A stretch of 64,000 nucleotides of DNA from Phocoena phocoena (taxonomy: Eukaryota; Chordata; Mammalia; Artiodactyla; Phocoenidae): assembly GCF_963924675.1 (NCBI RefSeq), contig NC_089234.1, positions 62,717,588-62,781,587 of the forward strand. The letters run 5' to 3'. The notes beneath the pieces were generated by a model. It was not told the DNA's origin. It ran no database searches and worked only from the letters and a program-made list of their open reading frames with translations. Below are positions 24,330 to 34,420 of this stretch, one piece after another. The stretch's first letter is position 1; each line of letters begins with the position of its first letter. The position numbers and the translations under genes are program-made.

Positions 24330-24780
24330 GACCATATGCTTTCAATAAAAGAAGACAAATAGGACCGAGATAGGCCTTGCAGCCAACCTGTTATAAATGG
24401 GTGGCAATTGGGCCAATGTACACGGGGGAAGGCCAGGGGAGGCGGGGGAAGGCCTGCTCCGTGCCAAATCCATGTGTCAGCTTCTGGGACAGGTGTGCCC
24501 AGGGGCCAGGGGCCAGGTCTCCCCCATCTGGGTTTATCACGGCAAAGGTAATATCGTGCTAACTATGAGTAAACAGTCACTGTGAAAACGAGAGAGGGTT
24601 TATCAGAGGCAAACTAGTTGGGGGGTGGCTTAACAATAAAGTTGCCCGCCTTGGGAGCAGGTGACGGCTGGCTGCGGGACTCCCGCAGTAGATGTTTTCC
24701 AAAGCACTCCACTTTACAATCTCTTGTAATTATTTATTAAACGAAATCTATTTATTATTATTTTAGCAAACACTGGAGAC
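24330..24780. promoter_or_regulatory. Candidate NEUROG3 distal enhancer core
   Basis: A/T-rich island inside the CpG-rich block, about 3.4-3.9 kb upstream of the start site. It holds a forkhead site GTAAACA (24569-24575, in tgagtaaacagt), a SOX-like AACAATAAAG (24632-24641), CAATAAAA near 24341 (CDX/HOX or weak ONECUT type), two 'tttatca' motifs near 24534 and 24599, and a homeodomain-like cluster gtaattatttattaaacg at about 24725-24742. FOXA2, SOX9, HNF1B and ONECUT1 are the known activators of Neurog3 in pancreatic progenitors. I see forkhead and SOX motifs clearly, but no perfect HNF1 palindrome. Confidence 0.55.
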
Positions 24781-25560
24781 AGGTGGGGCTTTCTTTTCGT
24801 CGTCTCCTTTTGTTTGAAGGGCTGTTTGAAGTGGCTAGTCTCGGCCTGGGCAGCTCGCTCGCCAGATTTTTGTCTTGCCCTCTTTCAGTGCGGAGGCGAA
24901 GGCGAGAGAAAGAAGCCCCCTCCTCTGGCAAGCCATTAGCTATTCAGCCTCCTGTGGCCCCCCCCTCCATTCCCCTCGTTTCTCAAAGAGCCCCCAGGCA
25001 CTGCTAAGATTCCCCCCGCCGACGGGAAGGCGGCAGGGCAGACCGCTGCCTTCCTTCTTTTCCAATCTGCCCGCGGTCTCCAGGCATCAGGCTGTCGCCT
25101 CTCTCCTGGGCCCCCTCAGCCTCCAGGCAAGCCTAGGTCTCAGAGAGTTGAGGGGCGCGGGGTTCCCAAAGGCCTTAGAGGCGGTGGCCGGCCGGGGGCT
25201 TCAGGAACAGGCTCTGCTCCCGGCTGGAAGAGCCCTTTCACAAATAACCGCCAGCGCACACTGAGTTATCACAGCCTGCGCCTCCGCCGCCAAAAGTACA
25301 GGAATTAACTTTGGAGAGGGGGCTGCGCATCCTCTACAGCTGAAAGGGAAGACGTGGATCCTTGATCTCTAATCCCCCAGGACTCCTCGACCTCCGGCCC
25401 CACCCTCCAGACCAGAGGAAGGGCTGTGGAGAGTTCTTGAGTGCCTCAAGGAGATCGCTGCCCCCGGCCGCTGCGCGCTCCTCGCCCTGTGTTTTGCGCA
25501 AAGCAGGAGTGGTGGCAGCCCGCAAGCCCTGGAGAGCCCTGAGCTGGAATGACGCTGGGG

Positions 25561-26120
25561 AAGCTGGATAAGAATTCTCAGAAGGTGCCAGATTTCTCTC
25601 CCAGTCAAGAAGATTCCCAAATATCCCCAGAATCTTCCCTGGTGCAGAAAGCTTGCCCTGCGGCTCTCATCAGTACACATGGGCCACCTGAGGCAAGACT
25701 GAGCCAAGGCGAGTCCCGCCTTCAGTTCTCATCTGAGGGCCACTGCAGGATGAGAGCCCTGGTTGTGGGCTGCTCTTCAGGCCTCCAGGGACCCATAGGG
25801 GTGCTTTGATCCCTTATGGCCAGGGCTCCCTCCTCGGAGCCAGGCTGGGTCCCCTAGCCCTAGGGAAGCACGCTTTGGGTTTCCTCTCTCAGATCCTAAT
25901 TTGCAGGATAGAAATCAAGCAAGGCAGGTGTATAGGGTGTGAAAGTAGAGAGATGGAGCCTGAGTGGATACTGGCTCCCCTTGGCACTGGGAGATGGGGC
26001 CACTATCCTTTTTGTCCTCTGACCCTGTCATTCCTCATAGACCCAGGACTTCTATCTTCTACATTTGGGGATGTCTGGTTTTGCCTTGAAAAAAAAAATT
26101 TTCCCCCAATCAAAGAGAGG
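25561..26120. other. Intergenic, nothing recognised
   Basis: Unique-looking DNA between the CpG-rich block and a MIR. No gene is supported. Confidence 0.4.
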
Positions 26121-26530
26121 CAACAGCTGCAAGGGAGAATCTAGGACTAGGAGTCTTAGGACCTGAGTTCTATGTGATTCTGCTAGAACTTGCTGTGTGA
26201 CCTTGTGTTGAGTCACTTACCCTTTCTGGGCCTTGACTTTCCATCTGTAAAATGGGCCTAAGGGGCTTCCCTGATGGCGCAGTGGTTGAGAGTCTGCCTG
26301 CCGATGCAGGGGACACGAGTTCGTGCCCCGGTCTGGGAGGATCCCACATGCCGCGGAGTGGCTGGGCCCGTGAGCTGCTGGGCCTGCGCGTCCAGAGCCT
26401 GTGCTCCGCAATGGGAGAGGCCACAATGGTGAGAGGCCCGTGTAGCACAAAAAAAAAAAAAAAAATGGGCCTAAGTTTCTCATTCTCATGACTAGAAGAC
26501 AAGTTTGGAGCAAGTTGTGACCTAAGGGAG
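26121..26530 (+). repeat. MIR split by a CHR-2 SINE
   Basis: The left half (about 26121-26262) has the MIR core 'gctgtgtgaccttgtgttga' and 'gactttccatctgtaaaatg'. A SINE then interrupts, and the short right half continues at 26476 ('tttctcattctcatgactag'). Confidence 0.75.
26249..26475 (+). mobile_element. CHR-2-type cetacean SINE with exact target-site duplication
   Basis: SINE body about 26263-26440 plus A-tail, flanked by identical 14-bp copies of aaaatgggcctaag (26249-26262 and 26462-26475). The body is about 15-20 bp shorter than the other copies around 'gtgagctgctgggcctgcgc', where the usual 'catggccgctgag' segment is missing. It lies 1.7 kb upstream of the NEUROG3 promoter. Confidence 0.95.
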
Positions 26531-28040
26531 GAGCAGCAGCAAAATGTGGAACTCAGGAGTCTCAGTAGCGTCCCTTTGTTGGTCTGGAGCCTGGCTCCTA
26601 GCTTCAGTTCCCAAGCAACAAGGGAAGGAGCCTCTGCCAACAGCACAGCAGCTGACATCCTGAGGACAGCACCGTCACCTCCTCGCAGACCTAGAGCCCT
26701 GGCTCCCTGGCTCCCAAGCATATCCACCCTCTCTTTGCCTCAAGGTAACTTCGCCCTCCGAGCAGACTGGGCAAGTGTCAAGAGGCTGTCACTAGGGCAG
26801 ATATGCAGACCTACTTACCTCATTCCCTCACCCTATCCCCTCAGTTTCCCTGCCGGGTCCTGCCCCCCTCTGCCAGCTTCCAGAGGCTCAGGTTATCTGG
26901 TTCTGCTAGAAAGTGAAGCCTTCGGGGCCTGCAGAGACTTAATCCAGACCCGGGTCTTCCCAGACTCGGCTTTCTCCCCGGGGGCACACTCACCCTGACT
27001 GACCAGAAGCAGAAGACCACAGGGTGTCCAAAGCAGAGACAAAGGGACAGGCAGGGGAAGAAAGGAGGGATGGTGTGTTCAGACTCACTTTTATTTCCAC
27101 ACATTGCTAACTGGGGGTCTTGAAGACACCCTGCCTTGTGCTCACTGCCTGACCCCTGCCTAGGGGGCTGCACCAGGTAGTGCAGGCAGCCCCTGCCGGC
27201 CTGTGATTGGACAGGAGGACTAAGGGGAGAAAGAGTTGATCTGCTTCTTGAAGCACCAGCACTCCAGGGGCATTTAAAATACACAGGGGCTCGCTGTGAA
27301 CTCCTGGCCCTCTCCTAACCCCTTCTCATCTGAGCTCTTCCCCCACAGGCCCCGGCAGATTGCTAGGGTACTGTCCACAATTGGCAGTGGTGGAATGCCC
27401 CTGGAGGTCCCACCATAGCCACCCTCCAACTCTGAGGCACGATAAAAATGTCTTAGGTTTCTGATGGGTGGTGGGATGAGGGGAGAGGTTCTAAGCACCT
27501 ACATCTGAGCATGGGGCATCATCTCAGGGCATGGTGGGGGACTCGTCATCCCCAGGCAAAGGTCTCTAAGTGGCAGGGACATAGGCAGGATCTCTCTCTG
27601 TGGTCACCCTGTGCCTCCTCCCAAAATAGAAAGGGTCAGTGAAACATCACCCTCTGTATTTCCTAACCTGACCCATAGAGGAGGAGAGCAGAATGGCACT
27701 AGGAATTAGTGGATGCTCCTCCAAGCTGACAGGACACCTGGCTCCTTGTCCTTTCAGAGTGGTTTGGGGGCAAGCTGTCTCCTTTCTGAGCCTCAGTTTC
27801 CCCTTGTGTAACACTCGGGGATTGACCTACCCTACTGACTTCTCAAAGCCCCCTTCAGGGTACCAAGAAAGGGTCTGGACAGATGCCAAGGAAAGCCAGA
27901 ATAGGAGCAAAGCGGTTTGGGGCCGCCAGACGCGAGCCAGACAAGGCCCTTCTCACTGGGCGAGGCTCTTTGAGGAACCGAGAGTTGCTGGGACAGAGCC
28001 CGCGGAGAGAAAGCAAACAGAGCGGCATTCCCCTCCCCCG
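26531..28040. other. NEUROG3 proximal upstream region, no other gene
   Basis: Unique DNA with a weak MIR trace at 27740-27830 ('ctgagcctcagtttcccctt'). GC and CpG content rise from about 27850. No exon is supported. Confidence 0.45.
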
Positions 28041-28215
28041 ACCCCATCCATCCCTTTGTCCGGAATCCAGCTGTGCCCCTCGAAGGGCGGAGCGGGCTCG
28101 CGTGGCGCGGCCCCCTGGCCCGGGCGCTGATTGGACGGCGGCGCGGGCAGCAGCGGGGCAGGCACGCTCCCAGCCCGGGCGCAGCAGATAAAGCGTGCCA
28201 AGGGGGCACACGACT
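28041..28215 (+). promoter_or_regulatory. NEUROG3: NEUROG3 core promoter
   Basis: The TATA-like box AGATAAAG is at 28186-28193. An inverted CCAAT box (ATTGG) is at 28130-28134, about 60 bp upstream. A CAGCTG E-box is at 28068-28073. GC boxes (gggcgg-like) surround these. The TATA-like box predicts a start of transcription near 28215-28222. Just downstream, ggcacacgactgg at about 28204-28216 resembles the N-box/class C sites through which HES1 represses Neurog3 under Notch signalling. This HES1 reading is known biology applied to a weak motif. Confidence 0.75.
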
Positions 28216-28427
28216 GGCGGCTCAGAAAATCTGCAGGGTCTCGCAGCCGCGCCAAAAGACAGCAACAGAGGCCCGGGGCCCCCTTTACACTTTTCTTCTC
28301 TGGGGCCGAAGAAACTTTCCAGCGGCGGCGCCTGCTTCTCAGCTGAACTTGCAGACGAAAAAGCCAGCGCAGCTCATCGCTGCTCTCACTGCCTACGGCT
28401 CTCTACCCCTTTGCGCCCTACAACAAG
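28216..28427 (+). other. NEUROG3: NEUROG3 exon 1 (non-coding 5' UTR)
   Basis: The start is inferred from the TATA-like box. The 3' end is the splice donor caacaag|gtaacg, with GT at 28428-28429. There is no in-frame start codon linked to the main coding frame here. This agrees with the two-exon structure known for human and mouse NEUROG3. The start could be off by tens of bases. Confidence 0.75.
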
Positions 28428-28573
28428 GTAACGCCTGGGAGGGGAAAGGGGGTCCTCTGGTCCGGCGGGGGTGGGGGGTGGCTTTCTCTCGATTTTTCCC
28501 ACCTGGCCCCAGGATTGGGAACTGCGCCCGGGTGACTGACCCACTCTCACCCTTACCTCTTACCCCGCCGCAG
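28428..28573 (+). other. NEUROG3: NEUROG3 intron 1 (146 bp)
   Basis: Donor AAG|GTAACG and acceptor ccgccgcag|GATG. A pyrimidine-rich tract (ctcacccttacctcttaccc) precedes the acceptor. It ends one base before the start codon, so the whole protein is encoded by exon 2. Confidence 0.85.
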
Positions 28574-28574
28574 G

Positions 28575-29222
28575 ATGACCCCTCATTCCTCGTGTGCGCC
28601 AGCTGTCCAAGTGACCCACGAGACGGAGCAGCCCTTCCCGGGTACCTCGGACGACGAAGTGACCTGCGTCGCATCCGCTCCGCCCAGCCCCACTCGCTTG
28701 CAGGGGAACTGCGCCGAGACGGAAGGGGGCGGTTGCCGAGGGTCCTCAAGGAAGCTCCGTGCGCGACGCGGAGGGCGCAGCCGCCCCAAGAGTGAACTGG
28801 CTCTGAGCAAGCAGCGACGGAGCCGGCGCAAGAAGGCCAACGACCGCGAGCGCAATCGGATGCACAACCTCAACTCCGCTCTGGACGCGCTGCGCGGCGT
28901 CTTGCCCACCTTCCCGGACGATGCGAAGCTCACCAAGATCGAGACGCTGCGCTTCGCTCACAATTACATCTGGGCGCTGACGCAGACGCTGCGCATAGCG
29001 GACCACAGCCTCTACGGCCTGGAGTCGCTTGCGCCTCCCTGCGAGGAGCTGGCCAGCCCGGACGGCTGCTCCCCGGGAGACTGGGGCTCCCTCTATTCCC
29101 CGGTCTCCCAGGCAGGCAGCCTGAGTCCCGCCGCCTCGCTGGAGGAGCGCCCCGGGCTGCAGGTGCCTGCTTCCCCTGCCTGCCTGCACCCTGGCGCCCT
29201 GGCTTTTTCAGACTTTCTATGA
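28575..29222 (+). CDS. NEUROG3: Neurogenin-3, proendocrine bHLH transcription factor
   Basis: Complete 215-aa protein in one exon. NEUROG3 pairs with E proteins (TCF3 and relatives), binds CANNTG E-boxes in the nucleus and switches on NEUROD1, PAX4, INSM1 and other genes that drive pancreatic islet and gut enteroendocrine fate. Residues about 83-136 are the bHLH: basic region [15 protein letters not shown], helix 1 [11 protein letters not shown], loop FPDDAKLT, helix 2 [19 protein letters not shown]. Arg93 and Arg107, whose mutation in people causes malabsorptive diarrhoea, are both kept. A basic stretch (81-87) serves as nuclear signal. The C-terminal activation region is Ser/Pro-rich with proline-directed serines at 161, 166, 175, 184 and 200 (also Ser38), the type of site used by CDKs to control stability. 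Human protein is 214 aa. Start chosen: first Met right after the splice acceptor, A at -3. The frame is intact. Confidence 0.98.
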   Translation: MTPHSSCAPAVQVTHETEQPFPGTSDDEVTCVASAPPSPTRLQGNCAETEGGGCRGSSRKLRARRGGRSRPKSELALSKQRRSRRKKANDRERNRMHNLNSALDALRGVLPTFPDDAKLTKIETLRFAHNYIWALTQTLRIADHSLYGLESLAPPCEELASPDGCSPGDWGSLYSPVSQAGSLSPAASLEERPGLQVPASPACLHPGALAFSDFL

Positions 29223-30095
29223 AGGGGCCTGTCCGCTGCTGGGCAGTGGGTGATGGTAGAAAGGGAAGGGGCGGAAGCCGTCGGAGACGCCCGGTGGAGG
29301 CCCTCAGGCGTACTTGCTCCTGCTGCCTCTGGCTCGCTGACCCCTGGCGGGCCCAGGCGCCCAAGAGGGTGGCAGGCCGGGTTCAATCCCTTGGTCTTCT
29401 GCGCCGAGCCAACTGCAACCCTCTGCCGCTGCCCGCGCGAGTGGGCACTGCAGGCTCCGCGCGTTTTAGGCCCTCTCCCTGTGGCCACCCCAAAATCTCA
29501 TGCAGAAAAGACAAGAATGATAGCACTACACAGCAGGTGACACCCACTGTCTCCACCACCCTACCCTCACCAAAGTCTGTCTGCCCGTCTGTCTCTTACC
29601 ACTCCTCCCCCAATGCTGCTTAATCCAATATTTGGTTTCTCAGCATTTGCTCCTGTTGCCCAGCGTGTCTTCTTCAAGGATGCCGCCGACCTCCTCTAGT
29701 CCCTATCAAGCCCCGGAGTTTGGGCCTCTCTACTCTGCCTTAATTCACGAAGGCGATCCTCTGCCTTCTCCTTGTGCAATTCGCGGAGCCATTGCCCTCC
29801 CAGGGGCAGGAGACGAGGCTATGAACAGGGAAAGCGCCAGTTCAACTGGGGGAGCACCTCCACCACCACCCTGCAAACTGAAGCACCCTTGTCTTAAAAA
29901 AATCAGTTTGTAAATTATCTGATATCTTTTGAAATGAATTTTTGTCTGGTAAATTATATGGCCCCTCCCCTGTTTTACACGTTTGTATTTATTGATGAGA
30001 TTTCACAGTGGGAAAAGTTTTTATTTTGTACATAAGATGATTTAGGGACTGGTGAATGAGATTTTGAACCAATAAAAAGAAGCCTGAGCAAGGTA
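29223..30095 (+). other. NEUROG3: NEUROG3 3' UTR
   Basis: About 870 bases from the TGA to just past the poly(A) signal. The first half is GC-rich. The last 170 bases are A/U-rich and look conserved, with 'tttgtatttattgatgagat', a UAUUUAUU AU-rich element near 29986-29993 and a Pumilio-type UGUACAUA at 30027-30034. These suggest a short-lived mRNA, as expected for a pulse-like factor, but that is inference. Confidence 0.8.
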
Positions 30096-30120
30096 ACTTG
30101 ACGGTGCAGAGGGGAGGGGC
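30071..30120 (+). terminator. NEUROG3: NEUROG3 poly(A) signal and cleavage region
   Basis: AATAAA at 30071-30076. Cleavage is expected about 15-25 bases later. A G/T-rich downstream stretch (ctgtggctggggttggggg near 30126) follows. No competing AATAAA is seen earlier in the 3' UTR. Confidence 0.8.
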
Positions 30121-31189
30121 CAGCCTCTGTGGCTGGGGTTGGGGGAGGAGGGCCCTGTCCAAGGAGAGGGATGAGAGTTTTTCTGGGGATCTGGGGCCGC
30201 TCCTGAGGCCTGGTCTGAGAAACTACGGCGCTAGGCTGGAGGCCAGGCAGACTGCATTCTCAGGGCAAGTCAGCTATACACACTTGGAAAGGAAGAGCTG
30301 GAAGGCTCTTAAAAATCATTGGCTCAGCCCCCTTGTTTTATTTATGGGGCAGCGACTTGTCTTGTTCCAAACAGTGGTTTAGGAGAAAGACAAGCCTCCA
30401 ACTAGGGTTACTCACTGGTCGTGCTGGCCCTTTCCCCTACGCCACTAGCCTGGATTTAGAGTGACTGTTGCGTTGGGGGAAGGGAGGGAGTAATAACCCT
30501 GCAGCAGGGTCAGAACCCTCAGAAATGCTGGTAGGCTGGGCATCCCAGGAATTTTCCCAAAGTGCTTAGAGCCCAAGCCCATCTTCTGAGCTCATTTTAC
30601 GCTGCTGCCGCGCTGCGGCTGTGGCTTTAGACTCATGGACCTAAGCAGCAGGGAGTAGAGAAAGTGAAGGGTCCGGCTGCAGTCTCTGACACCTCCCAAC
30701 ACCCAGCAAACTTGACTGAATAAACTATTATTCTTTTCAAGGAACTATTCAAGGTTTCCAGCCCCATGTTCTCTATTCCTTCCAAGGTAGAGTAGGGCTG
30801 ATGCACAGACACTGACATGTCCCCAGAGCACTGCTGGAGCAGCCCTACATTAGCTTCCAAGACCCCCAGGACCTCTGGGAAGCAGGTTTGAGCTCTAAAA
30901 ACCCAGGCCTGACTCTCAAGAACAGGAAAATGGAGGGTGGGCACACTACCCTACGAGTTGAACCCCAGAGGCCTCCTTGGATTGGCCCGGGGTGCCAGAG
31001 GAAGAAGCAAGCCAATCCCAGTGGGGAATGCATGGCACAGTCAGGGGCTGGGAGTGGTTGGGTAGGGTAGGTTGCTTTCCAGTGTTAGAGTGCAAAGGTG
31101 GTGGCTTTGCAGGGGTTAATGCCTCTTGTGTCTGCCTCTTATGCCCTCCCCGCTTCAAATTGAGCTTTTCCTTTCTCCTCTATTCCTAG
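30121..31189. other. Downstream flank of NEUROG3, no gene
   Basis: Unique DNA, no recognisable repeats. MIR-like traces at 30340-30400 are too weak to call. Confidence 0.45.
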
Positions 31190-31445
31190 GTCGCTAAAGG
31201 TAGCTCGGAGGAGATAAGTCTTAGTTATCAGGGGCTGGATTTGCGGGGGCGAGAAGGGGGACGCTGCAAACGAATGAATGAGGCTGTTGTTGTATTTCAT
31301 GGCTTTAATCGGGAAGGAAAAGATTAATGGGTTATTGGTGACTTCTGCAGCAGCCAATTTTCCACCTGGGGCACCGCCCTGGGGCAGGTGTCGGCAGCTC
31401 CAAGTTGCACAGACCAAGCCAGGGTCTGCTAATTACTGGGCATTG
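31190..31445. promoter_or_regulatory. Candidate enhancer about 3 kb downstream of the NEUROG3 start
   Basis: Repeat-free block with a dense, varied set of motifs: facing GATA sites (AGATAAG at 31212-31218, TTATCA at 31225-31230), homeodomain-type cores (tttaatcggg, agattaatgg, ggttattgg), an inverted CCAAT (agccaatttt), two E-boxes (CACCTG 31363-31368 and CAGGTG 31385-31390) and CTAATTAC at 31429-31436. The composition is balanced and unlike nearby decayed repeats. Function is inferred; conservation was not computed. Confidence 0.45.
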
Positions 31446-34420
31446 GGAGAAGGGGTGGAAAGACATAAAAATCAGGAAGGTCCATCTCTGTCCTCCTAGG
31501 ACAATAGCAAGTATATAGACAAAATCATTCAAGGCTAAAAAACATTGGTGCTGAGTGGAGGTAGGAGCCACAGAAGGGACAGTGGGACTGTTATCTGCAG
31601 CCAGGTTGGGAAGCTTGCCAGAGAAGGTGGCATTCTGGGCCAGGACTAAAGGTTTGGAGAGGAAGTCCTCAAGCAGGAAGATCATTCTTCCTGTGAAAGG
31701 CTGTGGGAAGTAGTGTTCAAATAGGCAGGGGACTCCTTTGGTGCAAACGACTTCCAGAAGCAGAAAAAGTGTTGACCCTGTGTTCCAGGTGGAGACACCC
31801 ACTGCCCAGTCCCTCTCCTGATTGTGAGGGTGCTCATTAAGGAGCTATTAGTCACCCAACACACGCAGACTGGTCCTTCACCCCCACAAATTAAAAAAAA
31901 AAAAGTACTATTTAACCAACTCGAATGCTGGGCTGCCACCTTGGGTTGGGGTGGATTTGATCCCCCAGAGCTGTCAGCTCTAGTCTCCAAGTCAGGAGGA
32001 GGTGGAGGAAGGTTTAGGGCTCCTTGCCCAGGATGAGTTCCATCAAGGCGCATGGAATCGTATTGAGATGGGAAACCTCATCCACGCCTCTTTCCAAAGA
32101 GCCCCTCATCAAGAAGGGAGAGGAAACATTTCTGAGTGGCACCTACAACTAGCCCAGTGGCATCACCACCACGCTCCCCCACCCACCCATTCTCGGGCAT
32201 TTTGCATTTGGCGGCTTTTACAATTGGTCAGGCTGCTCTGGGTCTCAGCTGGAAGTCCACCCACTACACCTCAGCTAGAGTGGCTGCAGGGCCTCCCGTG
32301 GTCTGAGGTCGTCGCCTGCGCCCCAGCTCCCCAAAACCTAGACAGGGTCCCAAGTGGGGCCAGGAAGGATGCTCTGGTCAAAGGACTCTTCCCCCTCTTG
32401 TGCCTTTGTCTGAGCCCTGGCTTCCAGAAAAACAGCACATGAATCTTGCGGCCACCCCATCCCACTCCGTCCACACACACAAGCAGGTAGATTTATGGTG
32501 TCCTGCCCCCATTCCACCCCATCCCCAAGCCGGCTGCAGTCGGAGGACAAAGCGTCCCAGGGCTATTGGAATGCTAATGTCTGGGAGCCTGGCCGCAGGG
32601 CTGGCACAAAGGCAGGCGGGGCCGGGGAAGCACGCAACCCCACAGGCGCCCTCTGCCCCTCCTCTCACCCAAAGGCCACACTGCCCGGCTATGTGACCTT
32701 GGACAAGTCTCTGAGCCTCAGCTAATTCACATGAGAAGCTGGAGAGAGTCCCTAATACCCTTTCACTGGATTTCTAGGTGCTTAAGAGAAGGCCTTGCTT
32801 ATGATGGATGGAATTATAGGCCCGGGCAACCACGGAAAAGAGACAGTGGGAAAGAGCCTTTAGACCCAGGGGAGCAGTGTGTGTACAGTGTGTGTGTGGG
32901 CGAGAGGGAGAGGAGATTCGACTGAGAATGCGGTGCAGAACAAATGCTGAGTATATTATACTTACATTTTACATATATGTAATTAAGATTCTCTGTCATG
33001 TTTCTTTTCCCTCTCCTCCCCTTTTAAATATCTGCAGACTGTGCTCAAGAAGGAGTGGGGGGCGTCAGGGACACTCACTCACCTTACTTGCCTGCTCCAC
33101 CTTCAAAGGGCCAAAAGCACAGACTGTGGGAGACTTGGGGCTGGACACTTCTTATCTCAGGTCCCCTCCTACAGCCGGTGAGGGGGGCAAGGCAGGATGG
33201 TGACACCCATGGAAATAGAGACCCAAAGTCTTGGAAGTAGGTGACTTGCCCAAGGCCCTCAATCACTCAGTGAGTTATTGGAGCAAGCTAAAAGTATGAC
33301 CCTGGCTCTAGGCTAGTAGTTTAGAGCTCTCTCCCTCTGTGCCAACTCAGTCTCTAGGTGTTTATGTACTGACTTGAGCTGTGTCCTCTGGGTCTTGTAA
33401 GACCAAGAGACTCCCTCGCGCTTTGGCCGCTCTCCAGAACCCTAGCGAGATTCACAGGCTGCTGTGTGCCCCCTCTGCTTCTGCGATCCGAGGACCAAAG
33501 CGGTGGGAGAGAGCGTATGCCTGGCTAACACTGTCGGGCACCGAGGTCCTGAAAAGCGGCGGCGTGCCCCTGACCATGGTGCTGAAATGACTGCATCGGT
33601 TCAGAGGAGAGACGCTCCTGGGAACTTGGCACTCTCAGTAAGGAAAACCACCTGTCAACCGCCTCTGCCCACCTTTCCAGGGCTGAGTCCCTAGGGAGCC
33701 CCCTGTGGATATGTAGACCCAGAAGGCTGTCGGTTTCCTTGATATGGTGGTGAAAGCACAGACTCTGTTGCTAATAACTGACTGTATGACTGACCCCAGA
33801 CAGGCCCTTTTCTCAGCTAGGACAAAAAAAATTCCCTTATAAATGATGGAGTTAGAATTGAGTTAGTTACCAGCTGAGGAATTTCTGACAGCATATGAGA
33901 GGTCTGAAGTGGAACAATATTGGAAGTTTAGGATGCAGCGGCCCTAACTGGAAAACTGGTTTGGAACTTTGCCCTCGATAATTTTTGAAGACAATCTAGG
34001 TTAAGCAAGAGCAAAGTGCCATTGTTTGCCTTTGATTGGGGGGTGGGAAGGGGGCATTCTCCATACATATTCTTTTTTAACTTTGCACCTTCCTTATATA
34101 ATAGTTTGTATTTTGGTTATTTGCTGCCCTGGATACTTTCAGGAAGAATGAATTAAATACTCAGGGTGAGTGAGTTCGGTCTAAGATCTGAAGTTTTCAG
34201 CTATGAAAACAGGAAAAATATACAACATTTTAACTTGACTGTGGCTGATGATGGTTGCATGTTTCTAATTTGTAGGTGTTTCCATCTTTGTGACAAGATG
34301 CTTTAATAAATCTCTTAAGTATTAAAAGGGAGGGGTCTCATTCTTTGGGTTAAAATGAAATTTTAGTTATTCCAAGAACAAAGACAAAAGGAAGCCCTTC
34401 AAACACATACATAAATGACA
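31446..34420. other. Intergenic, mostly unassigned
   Basis: No gene. MIR-like pieces at about 32680-32830 ('gctatgtgaccttggacaag', 'tctctgagcctcagctaatt') and 33740-33860 ('ctgactgtatgactgacccc'), and MIR antisense traces at 33205-33310 ('gtgacttgcccaaggccctc'). A short (TG)n lies at 32878-32900. Open frames of up to 156 codons lack domains. A/T-rich, possibly conserved DNA lies at 33960-34330. Confidence 0.45.

Larger units (their letters stand above)
22990..25560. promoter_or_regulatory. Repeat-poor CpG-rich block 3-5 kb upstream of NEUROG3 (candidate distal control region)
   Basis: In about 2.5 kb I recognise no interspersed repeat, which is unusual in this window. CpG dinucleotides are frequent at 23150-23420 and 23780-24320 and scattered to 25560. 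Published mouse and human work, as I recall it, puts an endocrine enhancer of Neurog3 at about -2.6 to -5.7 kb with FOXA2, HNF1 and HNF6 sites. With the start of transcription near 28220, this block falls exactly there. Open frames inside it (230 codons at 22993-23685 plus) reflect GC richness and lack any domain. The regulatory role is inferred from position and composition. Confidence 0.6.
28000..29320. other. CpG island over the NEUROG3 promoter and gene body
   Basis: Dense CpG dinucleotides run from the promoter through exon 1, the intron and the coding exon, and fall off in the 3' UTR. This is typical of developmental bHLH genes that are Polycomb targets. Exact limits need a CpG calculation. 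Confidence 0.75.

Noticed and set aside
28073..28795. 240-codon open frame overlapping NEUROG3 exon 1 and coding start in another frame
   Set aside because: It runs through the promoter, the intron and out of frame into the bHLH exon. It is a by-product of GC-rich DNA with few stops.
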